A DNA stretch of 64,000 bases, from positions 3,348,001 through 3,412,000 of the forward strand of contig OX638377.1 of NCBI GenBank assembly GCA_951813615.1, written 5' to 3'. The DNA comes from an uncultured Latescibacterota bacterium. Its GTDB lineage: Bacteria; Latescibacterota; UBA2968; UBA8231. Shown here piece by piece: positions 9,638-17,485 of this stretch. Position numbers and translations under genes: made by a program. Below the pieces are notes generated by a model. The model saw only the letters and a program-made list of their open reading frames with translations. It did not search any database and was not told the origin of the DNA. Numbering within the stretch: position 1 is the stretch's first letter; each line of letters opens with the position of its first letter.

Positions 9638-11563
9638 TCAATAGGCCAGGGCAATGACGCGCTGACGCGCTTCCTTACCTTGGTCGCTGTCAACTTCTAA
9701 TCGCAGTAGATACAGCCCCGGCGCGGTCACGGTTCCATTCGCTAGCACTCCGTCCCATGCCAGCGTGAATCGGCCGCTCGCCGCCGTGCCCCGATGCACC
9801 ATCCCTACCCGCCGTCCCGCTAGATCGTATAGCTCCAGTGCCACCGGCACTGCGCCGAAGAGGTTTAATAACTCGTATTCAATCTCGAGAACGTCGTTGA
9901 TGCCGTCGCCATTGGGCGTAAACACCGATGAGGACAGCTTGAGTGCATTGACTGCTTGCTCCTCCACATTGACCAGCCCCACGCTCAGGGTATTGCTATC
10001 CACCAGTGGATCAGCGTTACCGGCAGTCAGTGCCTGTCGCACCTCAAAGGGCTTCTCGCTGTCGGCGATCCTCCCGGTGAACACCGTTCCGAACTTGAAT
10101 ACTTCCACCGCAAAGTCAATTTCAATTAGTTCGCCCGTCTGTTGCGGGTCCATGCGCGGGATCCGCAACGCGAATCCTCGTGCGTCCGAGTGCATAATGT
10201 CAAAGCCGACCTCTTGACCATCGATTCGCAACGCGTCGATACTTGCAACCTCGACCGGGGTCTCAATCTCAATAGTATCAAACCCCAAATCCTCGTCGCG
10301 CAACTGGGGCAGAATCGCATAGGTAAAAGATGTCACCTCGCCAGCGCGAGCGCTCGCCGGCGCGAGCTCGGCCAAGGCTTGAGTCGCCACCGGAGGATTT
10401 GAGACGCTGAACTGCAAAAAGTCCAGACGCCCGCCAGCTTCTTTTTCGGAAGTGAAATCAGCCCTGAGCTGCACGTAACGACGCGGTCTATCGGCCAGCA
10501 GCACGTCTCCACCGGCGGCGAAGTTATATGGCGGGCTCCAGTCGGACCAGTTTTCAGTATCAGGTGTGATCCCGGCCTTTTCGCCCTTTTCCAATCGGTT
10601 GTACGTGCTGAGCGTCAAGGCGGTGCCATTGGTGCCGAAGCGACTGCGCTCGTCGCCGCGAAAGGTCAGGCGCCAATAGGAATTGGGATCGTCGTCATCG
10701 CCGCTGCGCATCGCTATCGCCACCTCTGAGCCTCCCTCGGCCACCCCCGACCACGTTAGTTCTCCCAAACTCGCCATACCGCCTAAGTCGATGACGTTGG
10801 TTGTGTATTGGCTAGCGGGCGCGAAGCCGATACCATAGAGTTCAAATTCGGCGATTTCCCAAACGCCGCGGGTGTTGGGTGGTGCTTCAAACATGAGTTG
10901 GCGGATAGGCGAATCCGGGATGCTCAACTCGATTACCGACTGCGTGTTTTCGGTAATGTTGTACACCAAATCGTAATCGCGAAACTGGCCACCTTCGCCG
11001 CCGACGACGTACTCGCGCGTATTCTTCTTGAGCGGGTCGCCGTCGCTGATGCCGATGACGAAGCGCTCGATGAAGCGGGTGTCGAGAAAGCGTTCGCGGG
11101 GATAAAACTTGATGCGATCGACGATGAAATTGCCGCCCAAGTCGAAAATCAGGAGTTTGTTTTTGACCCGACCGTAGTCTCCACCCCAATCGCCATCGCC
11201 GAGAAAGTGCGTCGTCGGGTCGCCGTCGAACATCGGTGCATCGCGGGCCGGAAAGTCGGCGAACCCAACGATCGTCTGCAAGGTCTCAATCCGGCCGCCG
11301 CGCTCGTCCAAAAGGGGCGTCAGATTGACCGTCGGGTCTAGCTGCTGCGGCACGATCCCATCGGGGGCGAGCGCCATTTGTACTGCGCTACCGTGCGCTT
11401 TGGCATTTATGGCTTCCCACTCTAGCTGGACAAATTGATAGGGTACGTCCAACTCGGGCGCAGGCAAATCCGCTGCGCCGATGCGGTAAATGGTCAGCGC
11501 ATCGCTGCGACTATTCCATCCTATTACCGCCCAAAGCGCCAAAAGCCATAAGCCCCTCTTCAT
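9638..11563 (-). CDS. Secreted FlgD-Ig/CHU_C-tailed surface protein, copy E
   Basis: This encodes 641 residues and is a close paralogue of copy D. The N terminus is a short Lys/Arg-led signal peptide (MKRGLWLLALWAVIGW) followed by the shared ALTIYRIGAADLPAPEL. The discoidin-like segment reads LLIFDLGGNFIVDRIKFYPR, and the repeat motif LTLSTYNRLEKGEKAGI and the WSDWSPPY element are present. The C terminus has VFTPNGDGINDVLEIEYELL, LYDLAGRRVG and PGLYLLRLEVDS. It is the first gene of the five-gene tandem array after the 11600-11638 hairpin, so a promoter may lie in the approximately 110-bp gap upstream, though I see no convincing -35/-10 pair there. The function is unknown. Confidence 0.82.
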   Translation of the reverse strand: MKRGLWLLALWAVIGWNSRSDALTIYRIGAADLPAPELDVPYQFVQLEWEAINAKAHGSAVQMALAPDGIVPQQLDPTVNLTPLLDERGGRIETLQTIVGFADFPARDAPMFDGDPTTHFLGDGDWGGDYGRVKNKLLIFDLGGNFIVDRIKFYPRERFLDTRFIERFVIGISDGDPLKKNTREYVVGGEGGQFRDYDLVYNITENTQSVIELSIPDSPIRQLMFEAPPNTRGVWEIAEFELYGIGFAPASQYTTNVIDLGGMASLGELTWSGVAEGGSEVAIAMRSGDDDDPNSYWRLTFRGDERSRFGTNGTALTLSTYNRLEKGEKAGITPDTENWSDWSPPYNFAAGGDVLLADRPRRYVQLRADFTSEKEAGGRLDFLQFSVSNPPVATQALAELAPASARAGEVTSFTYAILPQLRDEDLGFDTIEIETPVEVASIDALRIDGQEVGFDIMHSDARGFALRIPRMDPQQTGELIEIDFAVEVFKFGTVFTGRIADSEKPFEVRQALTAGNADPLVDSNTLSVGLVNVEEQAVNALKLSSSVFTPNGDGINDVLEIEYELLNLFGAVPVALELYDLAGRRVGMVHRGTAASGRFTLAWDGVLANGTVTAPGLYLLRLEVDSDQGKEARQRVIALAY

Positions 11564-11599
11564 ACTCGCAATCCCCGAGGTTTATAGAATGCACAAATC

Positions 11600-11638
11600 A
11601 TAATACAAAGAGGGGGAGTAGAGCAACTCTACCCCCCC
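11600..11638 (-). terminator. Strong GC-rich hairpin terminator after the CBM9-like gene
   Basis: GGGGGAGTAGAG (11612-11623) pairs with CTCTACCCCCCC (11627-11638) around a CAA loop, with one A-C mismatch. Read on the minus strand, the stem is followed by TCTTTGTATTATG, a U-rich though interrupted tract. It sits about 38 nt downstream of the stop of the gene at 11676-12596 and before copy E. A rho-independent terminator or an mRNA 3'-end stabiliser is the likely role. Confidence 0.7.
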
Positions 11639-11675
11639 TCCTTATTTGGTGCTTAAAACTGCTAGTTGTTCGCGT

Positions 11676-12596
11676 CTATCGACCGAACGAAGCCTTGATG
11701 TGGCCCCAGCTATTGCCCTCGACAGCTGTCTCCGGCAGCAACTCGGTTTGGACTGGCAGCAGAATGTAGTCGCTGCCGCAGGCACCGTCACCGTTGATGC
11801 AGGGCTGGCCGCCTAGCGCCCACTTGGCGGTGCGAGGATCTTCTGCACTCGGGCCGTTGTCATTATCGACGACCTGGATACCAACGCCGATAATCTCGCC
11901 CTCGACAAAGTCGTGCAGGACGCTGTTTTCGGGGCTGTTGTGATCGAAATCATCCCAACCAACCGTGTACCACTCGGCCTGGAAGTTGGACTCAGTGCCG
12001 TGAGCACCATCGAGGTTGAAGGAGTCGGGGCAGCACGAATAAGGCTCTTTGTCGTGCCAAGTCGAGCTGCTCAGCCAGAACCAGTAGAAGCCAAAAGGCT
12101 CAAGTGCCGGCCAGCGGTAGTGACCTGTCTGGTTCGTGCGGCCGTTGTTGCGGGCCCGTTCCTCTGCGTCTTCGTAGTCGTCCGTCCAGAAAGCGAAGCG
12201 GTCGGCGCTGTGATCAGCGTCGAGGAAAATCTCGATGCTGTCGTCCTGACCGCAGCAGCCAAAACCACCGGCATCGCGATCCCAAATATCATCGAAGCGG
12301 TCATAGACGTAATAGACGCGATCCAGCTCGTCGTTCCAACCAATGGCGACGCGGAAGTTGAGGTTGGCAGTATCGATCTCGCGACCGATATCGCCTTCGG
12401 CGACTTCCGTCTGGAAGATGTCGATCCACAACTCCGCCGGCAGCACATTCCACTCAGAGATGTCGCCATCTAAGTTGGGAAGGTGAGTCGACGGCCACTG
12501 CCACGCCCCGAAGATCTGGCCTTCTGGAAAGTGGGCTAAGCTAGCCGTGCTAGTCAGCATCAACGCCGTCGCGGCGAAAGCTAACATTTTTCTCAT
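11676..12596 (-). CDS. Secreted CBM9-like (carbohydrate-binding family 9-type) protein
   Basis: This encodes 306 residues. AGGAGG lies 8 nt before ATG 12596. A signal peptide (MRKMLAFAATALMLTSTASLA) is followed by LPNLDGDISEW, the typical opening of CBM9-like beta-sandwich domains that bind carbohydrate ends or act as sensor domains. Acidic/aromatic strands follow (VAIGWNDELDRVYYVYDRFD, DSIEIFLDADHSADRF). Adjacent cysteines (FGCCGQ; CCPD; CINGDGACG) suggest disulphides in an exported protein. There is no catalytic domain. It stands alone between two hairpin terminators inside the surface-protein locus, so its message may be expressed at a different level from its neighbours. A periplasmic or extracellular sugar-binding role is inferred. 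Confidence 0.72.
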   Translation of the reverse strand: MRKMLAFAATALMLTSTASLAHFPEGQIFGAWQWPSTHLPNLDGDISEWNVLPAELWIDIFQTEVAEGDIGREIDTANLNFRVAIGWNDELDRVYYVYDRFDDIWDRDAGGFGCCGQDDSIEIFLDADHSADRFAFWTDDYEDAEERARNNGRTNQTGHYRWPALEPFGFYWFWLSSSTWHDKEPYSCCPDSFNLDGAHGTESNFQAEWYTVGWDDFDHNSPENSVLHDFVEGEIIGVGIQVVDNDNGPSAEDPRTAKWALGGQPCINGDGACGSDYILLPVQTELLPETAVEGNSWGHIKASFGR

Positions 12597-12616
12597 TGTT
12601 GAGACCTCCTATGTAA

Positions 12617-12663
12617 GGTTAAAATAAAAGGCGGCGGCACACTTACAGTTGGCAACCGCCTTT
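12617..12663 (-). terminator. Hairpin terminator or attenuator after the TPR membrane gene
   Basis: AAAGGCGG (12627-12634) and CCGCCTTT (12656-12663) form an 8-bp perfect stem. On the minus strand the hairpin is followed directly by TTTTATTTTAA. It lies about 90 nt past the stop at 12750 and ends only a few nt before the AGGAGG of the CBM9-like gene. It could therefore end the upstream operon or act as a partial terminator that sets read-through into the CBM9-like gene. Confidence 0.75.
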
Positions 12664-12749
12664 ACTTGAGAGTATTTCCGCCGAACACCCCCTGTACAAA
12701 AAACCGTCCCCTAACAAAAAAAGGATTGGATGATTTGTCAATGATTTTC

Positions 12750-14492
12750 TCAGCGAGTGTTCTCAGCCAGTGCAGTGCCGGTAGCCCACGGCATAGCGCT
12801 GCGGCTCAACTCTCTGCGTTGAGCGGCCTTTTCTAGGTCGCGGACTAGAGCAGAAACTCTGACATACTCTGCTCTATTTCCCTGTTTTTTATATACTTGA
12901 GATAGGGCCTGATGTGCGCGAATATAATGGCTATCCTTTTCAATAGACCGTTTGAACGCCCTTTCCGCCTCAACTAGCTTGCCCATTTTCCAATAATCCA
13001 CGCCTAGATTGTAATGGGCTTGGGCCATTTCTGGATCCAAGTCAATGGCCTTGCGGTGGAGTTCTATGGCTCGATTCGGGTCGCCAGATAGTGAATAGGC
13101 GATGCCGAGATGGGTATAGGCCGGTGCAAATTCAGGATCCAAGTCCACCGCTTTTTGGTGCTCTTCTATCGCGCGCTCGTACTGACCTTGCCGCACGTAG
13201 GCCCTGCCCAAGTCATCGTGGCTTTTGCCCACATTCGGCGTCACCCGCGCCATGTATTCTCCCATTTCCAGATCCGATACCGAATAGGTGGCATCGCTCC
13301 AAGCCAAAAATAGAATAGGTACGCCGAAGTAGAGCACTTGTCGCCCGGTCTCGAATGCATAGCGCAACCCCACCCAGCGCCCGACCCTTTCCTGGAGCCT
13401 TTCGCGCAGCCCCTTGCGGTCGACCGAGACCGCTTCGCCCTCGTCTCCGGCGACCAAGTTCTGGCGGATCTCTTTTTTGCGCACCTTCCACATAAAACCA
13501 TCGTAGTAATAGTGCAAAAAAGCCGAAGCGGCGATGATGACCTTGGCTACATCGTACATCAGGTAGTTGTCCGTCGCTCGGGCCAAGGCCTCAATGCCTC
13601 CATAGGCCAAGATCAGAATCACGTAGAACAACACGATGCGGAAGCGGCCGTCGGAGAACAGGAAGCGGAAGAAGGATGCGCCCAACTCCTTCGAGCGCTT
13701 GAGCACCCCGTGGTTGTAAATCCAGACGATGGCAAAATACTGAATATCGTGGGCCAAGGCCGTAATTGCGTAGCCGAGGATGATATCTTCTAAGACGATA
13801 TAGGCGTAATAAACAGTGGCGAAGGTCGTCAACGAAATGGCCAGCTTCGGCCAAACCACGGGTATGCCCCGCGCCCGCTCAAAGACCATGTTTACCACGT
13901 AGAGGACGGCTACTCCAACAGCCAGATAGAAAACCCACTCTCTAAATTCTAAGAGCGACTCTGGTGTGATCCAGGTATAGAGGCCGAAACCATAGCGGTG
14001 ACAGCGCTCGAGGAAATTGATCAAGTAATGGGGGCTGTCGATGATGATATAACCGAACCAAACGGCCGTCAGCCACCAGTCCAACCGCGAACTAAAGCGG
14101 GAGGGCTTGCGGCGTTTGACATCGTAGATCCTCATGAAGCCGTAGTGCTGCATGAAGAAATGCCACAGATCCCACAGCGCCAAGAAGATGAAGAAGCCCA
14201 GATGGCCGTTAAATACGCTCCAAGCCACGAAGGCGGTCACCACCAGCGGCGAGACGAGGAAGGTCGCCTTGTGGCGGTCGAAAAGCTCTCTTTCGCCGTA
14301 GGCGCGCATGAAACCGGGTAAGTGATGGCCTACCGCAAAGAACGCCAACACGAACCAGGCAATGTCGGCCGAACTGAAGTACTGTGAAGCAATGAGTAAC
14401 GCGACCAGCGACAAAAGGGGCGTACCAATAAAAAAGATCGCATCGCAGCCGCGATTGATGATCCAACCCTGCACAGTAGAGACACCACTCAT
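12750..14492 (-). CDS. Polytopic membrane protein with C-terminal TPR repeats
   Basis: This encodes 580 residues. About the first 370 are very hydrophobic, with roughly eight to ten membrane segments (for example FFIGTPLLSLVALLIA and IVLFYVILILAYGGI). Histidines are clustered in or near the membrane (AVGHHLPGF, LWHFFMQHYGF, ALAHDIQYFAIVWIYNHGV, LHYYYDGFMW), a pattern that could bind metal or haem, but no known enzyme motif is assigned. Residues about 420-545 contain at least three TPR units (AIEEHQKAVDLDPEFAPAYT, AIELHRKAIDLDPEMAQAHY), so the C terminus should bind partner proteins. It starts 13 nt after the large predicted outer-membrane protein upstream and ends before a terminator, making it the last gene of the 22541-12750 transcription unit. 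A role in handling the neighbouring exported proteins is a guess from context. Confidence 0.7.
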   Translation of the reverse strand: MSGVSTVQGWIINRGCDAIFFIGTPLLSLVALLIASQYFSSADIAWFVLAFFAVGHHLPGFMRAYGERELFDRHKATFLVSPLVVTAFVAWSVFNGHLGFFIFLALWDLWHFFMQHYGFMRIYDVKRRKPSRFSSRLDWWLTAVWFGYIIIDSPHYLINFLERCHRYGFGLYTWITPESLLEFREWVFYLAVGVAVLYVVNMVFERARGIPVVWPKLAISLTTFATVYYAYIVLEDIILGYAITALAHDIQYFAIVWIYNHGVLKRSKELGASFFRFLFSDGRFRIVLFYVILILAYGGIEALARATDNYLMYDVAKVIIAASAFLHYYYDGFMWKVRKKEIRQNLVAGDEGEAVSVDRKGLRERLQERVGRWVGLRYAFETGRQVLYFGVPILFLAWSDATYSVSDLEMGEYMARVTPNVGKSHDDLGRAYVRQGQYERAIEEHQKAVDLDPEFAPAYTHLGIAYSLSGDPNRAIELHRKAIDLDPEMAQAHYNLGVDYWKMGKLVEAERAFKRSIEKDSHYIRAHQALSQVYKKQGNRAEYVRVSALVRDLEKAAQRRELSRSAMPWATGTALAENTR

Positions 14493-14505
14493 GTCGTGGA
14501 TTTAT

Positions 14506-17484
14506 CTACCTTAGACTAGCGAAAACCGAGAGAAAGGCCAGCCCTGCCGTACGCGTCTCGGCGTCGCCATCGACAACTTCGATCGCACGGCGGTCGTAGC
14601 GTATGCCGAGCTGAGCGGTGAGTTCGTAGCCCAAGTAATCCCTGCGGTTGGTCAGCTGTACGGCCAAGACTGTGCCTCTGAAATCTCCGGTTCGCTCCCC
14701 CGCCCCCAGTGTATCCTCGTCGCCTATGAGGTTGTAGAACTGGCGCTGTTCAATGCCGAGGTCAACACTAGAGCTCACTAAGAGTGGGAAACGCACCAAA
14801 AACGACCACAAGGCGTCCCAAGAGCGCCGCTCAGCCAAGTCGCGGTTAAATGGTACCTGGCGTAGAAATTCGCTTTTGAACCTAGGCGAAATCCATAGCT
14901 GTCTCCAATTAAAGGCATAGTCAATTTTGTCGATTAGCCCAATGAAGCCCGATGTCTTACGGCCATTGCGCCCCTCCGGACCGAGCGGGTCGAAAAGTAC
15001 CACCGGATTCCCCTCCGCATCGAGCATCCTTTCCCCGGCCTCGTCGAGCGCGAAGACTACATCCACATCGCGCTGGCGCCACCAATCCCACTTAAAACGG
15101 TGCCGCGTGGCCCAGCGTCGCGGACTCTTGTATTCCCAATCGGCATAGAACGTATTGATCCAAGTGTCCTCGGCGGCCAAAAGGTCGGGTACGGGAACAT
15201 TGCGCCCACTGACCTCTTCGACGATGCTCCCCAACTCCAATTCGGGTATAATCCACTGTGAGAGCGGGTCGGGGATGGTGTCCTCAGCCCTTTTGAGCAT
15301 GTCATAGACCCGCAAGCTACCCCAAGTAGGCCCAGTCCGCTGATAGGTCAAAATCCCATAGGCCGTCTCATTGCGGCGGTTGGTTTCGCGCTGGTCCTGA
15401 TAGAGGAAACCACCCATCAAGCGCATCTCTGGGTTGACTTGAACTCGGGCGTAGGTATTGTAGCCCCAGTGGTCCTTTTTGTAGGGGTAATCAGGCAAGT
15501 CGTCGTTCTCAAAGCGCTCGGCCCAGCCGTTGTTGTTTAAGTCAATGCCAAAAAGAAACTCCGGCCGGTCCGAGTGATAGCGCAGGAAAGGCTCCTCGTA
15601 GTCGGGGAAAAGATTCTCCCGGTCGCCGTTGCTGTTCTGGTTGAAATCCGAGATGAAATCGCCGTTCTCGTCGTAGCCGGGAAAAACCGCTGGATCGGCC
15701 ACGCCCTCGGAAGTCACCGTGAAGTTGCTGATCGAGGTCGTATGCGGCGGAATCAAGCTCCCCTGAAAAATCCGCAATTGGTCCGGGTGCCGGTCGTTGT
15801 CGTCGTTGTCGTCAACGAAATCGTAGAGCAGGTTGGTGGCTTCGGGCGAGTAGTCAGCCACGCCGCGGCCATCGACCGGCAGCACACTGGTTGAGTACGT
15901 CTCGTCCATGCCGAAGCCCTCTAAAAAGAGCAGCCACGGACCGGACTTCCGCGCCAAGTTGAACATCCAGCCGAGGGCGGTCTCGTCGTCTGCGATGCCC
16001 GAGAAGCTCTCGTGCTTTTTGCGGTTGATCGAGGGATATTGCCGGTATTGGTTGCTGACGTTGAACTCGCCGTAAAAGTCGAAGCCAAAAAAGTCGCGCA
16101 GTTCGGCGCTGGCTCCGAGGATCTGGCTGGCCGTCGGCAGGCCGTAGTCGATGACGACCTCGCGCTGATTGAGTTCGTTCTTGATATTGCCCGGGGCCCG
16201 TTCCATGACGATGAACTGAGGCTGGCCCGAGCGGTTGGTCTGGCGATCGGACGACACCTCCACCCGGTAATCGTTGGCCAGCACCAAGCGAAATCTCACG
16301 TTCTTGATGGCAGTAACCGCGTCGGTGGCCTCGGTCAGAGTCAGCCCTAGATGCTGCTGCAAAAGCAAGCGCAGGGAGCCTTCCTCAGAGGCATCATCTT
16401 CGGGTGCGAGCACGTATTTGAGCACGATGCTCTCACCGCCATCGGCGCGCAAAAAGCCGTCGCGTAGCTCACCGCCATCGCGCACCGGGCGAAAGCCTAT
16501 GCCGCTGCCGATGATGGTAGTGTCGCGCGCTACTAGCTGCACGCTATCGCCGATGGCGATCTCACGCATTAGGGTGGTAGTGATTTCCACATCGTCGCTG
16601 AAGAGCACCGCCCCACCTTCGCCATCTTCGGGCGAATCATCCGCAAGCCTGACTACCAGCAAGTTCAGTTGGCGGTCGAGTTGACCCGAAGTCAACAGAC
16701 CTTTGAGTGGATTGCCCTGAAAACTTTCGCGAGCACCATTGCCGTTGTGGACATTGACCAACGTTAGCCCCAAGGTCGCCTGGTCGGCCACGTCGAGCTC
16801 AAAACGGCCAGCCGCCAAGTTGGAAAAATTCTCCAACGAGGCCGTCGGGACATCCGCGTCAATATCGACGATGGGCAGGGTCACCCGCGAAAACAGACCC
16901 GTAGCCCGAGTTCGCCCCGCTGCGAAACTGGTCACCAAGCCGTTGAAGCCGACCTTATTGAAGGTCATCGGCGTCAACGTGGTGCGAATCTCATCGCCGA
17001 CGATAATCGAATAGCTATAAGTGCTAGTTTGGTCTGAGGTGATAACCAAGCGGTTAAACCAACTCGCATAGCGACCTGTTTTGGTGATCGAACTGCTCTC
17101 GAAAGCACGCGGCTGGGTCTGGCGCCAGTCGTAGACAAGGTAGCCGCGGGTAATAAAATCCCCGTAGGCGTCGTAGAAGTAGTTGCCATCGAGATTGCGA
17201 TTTAGGTAGCGGCGGTAGGGTTCTCTGGCGTAATTGGTGTAACTCCATTGGCGACGCCCGTGCTCGCTGAAGAGCTCCTGCGGCATGTACCAGCGCATAA
17301 CAGTCGGATCTAGCACGTCCATATCGACCGCGGCGCCGACCGAGGAGTAGCGCACCTGCTCGCCCACGCGGTGCCCCAAGCGATTGCCGTAATCCATGTC
17401 CTGGGCCTTCGCTTCGCCTAGTGCCAAGGATAGGACGACGACGCAAATCGCCGTGAGCCTCAAGATCGTTCGCTCCCGTCTCAT
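14506..17484 (-). CDS. Large exported protein, probable outer-membrane beta-barrel (copy 1)
   Basis: This encodes 992 residues from ATG 17484, which has GGAG 5 nt upstream and sits just after the stop of its homologue; an in-frame ATG at 17547 would overlap that gene and precede the signal peptide. The signal peptide is TILRLTAICVVVLSLALG, cleaved near AKA-QDM. The N-terminal third has a conserved DPTVMRWYMPQELFSEHG segment. The middle carries acidic, calcium-binding-like stretches (DDNDDNDRHPDQ, DENGDFISDFNQN, GIDLNNNGWAERFENDDLPD). The last 350 residues alternate aromatic and polar positions as in beta-barrels. It shares this whole layout with the gene upstream. The final residue is Arg, not the usual Phe/Trp, so barrel status is inferred. 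It may form a surface pore or assembly platform for the tailed proteins encoded nearby. Confidence 0.68.
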   Translation of the reverse strand: MRRERTILRLTAICVVVLSLALGEAKAQDMDYGNRLGHRVGEQVRYSSVGAAVDMDVLDPTVMRWYMPQELFSEHGRRQWSYTNYAREPYRRYLNRNLDGNYFYDAYGDFITRGYLVYDWRQTQPRAFESSSITKTGRYASWFNRLVITSDQTSTYSYSIIVGDEIRTTLTPMTFNKVGFNGLVTSFAAGRTRATGLFSRVTLPIVDIDADVPTASLENFSNLAAGRFELDVADQATLGLTLVNVHNGNGARESFQGNPLKGLLTSGQLDRQLNLLVVRLADDSPEDGEGGAVLFSDDVEITTTLMREIAIGDSVQLVARDTTIIGSGIGFRPVRDGGELRDGFLRADGGESIVLKYVLAPEDDASEEGSLRLLLQQHLGLTLTEATDAVTAIKNVRFRLVLANDYRVEVSSDRQTNRSGQPQFIVMERAPGNIKNELNQREVVIDYGLPTASQILGASAELRDFFGFDFYGEFNVSNQYRQYPSINRKKHESFSGIADDETALGWMFNLARKSGPWLLFLEGFGMDETYSTSVLPVDGRGVADYSPEATNLLYDFVDDNDDNDRHPDQLRIFQGSLIPPHTTSISNFTVTSEGVADPAVFPGYDENGDFISDFNQNSNGDRENLFPDYEEPFLRYHSDRPEFLFGIDLNNNGWAERFENDDLPDYPYKKDHWGYNTYARVQVNPEMRLMGGFLYQDQRETNRRNETAYGILTYQRTGPTWGSLRVYDMLKRAEDTIPDPLSQWIIPELELGSIVEEVSGRNVPVPDLLAAEDTWINTFYADWEYKSPRRWATRHRFKWDWWRQRDVDVVFALDEAGERMLDAEGNPVVLFDPLGPEGRNGRKTSGFIGLIDKIDYAFNWRQLWISPRFKSEFLRQVPFNRDLAERRSWDALWSFLVRFPLLVSSSVDLGIEQRQFYNLIGDEDTLGAGERTGDFRGTVLAVQLTNRRDYLGYELTAQLGIRYDRRAIEVVDGDAETRTAGLAFLSVFASLR

Positions 17485-17485
17485 A

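Noticed and set aside
1..11563. Calling the C-terminal tails proven type IX secretion signals
   Set aside because: The FTPNGDGIND and FlgD-Ig-like features fit, but no secretion-system component is in the window, so only a possible sorting role is stated.
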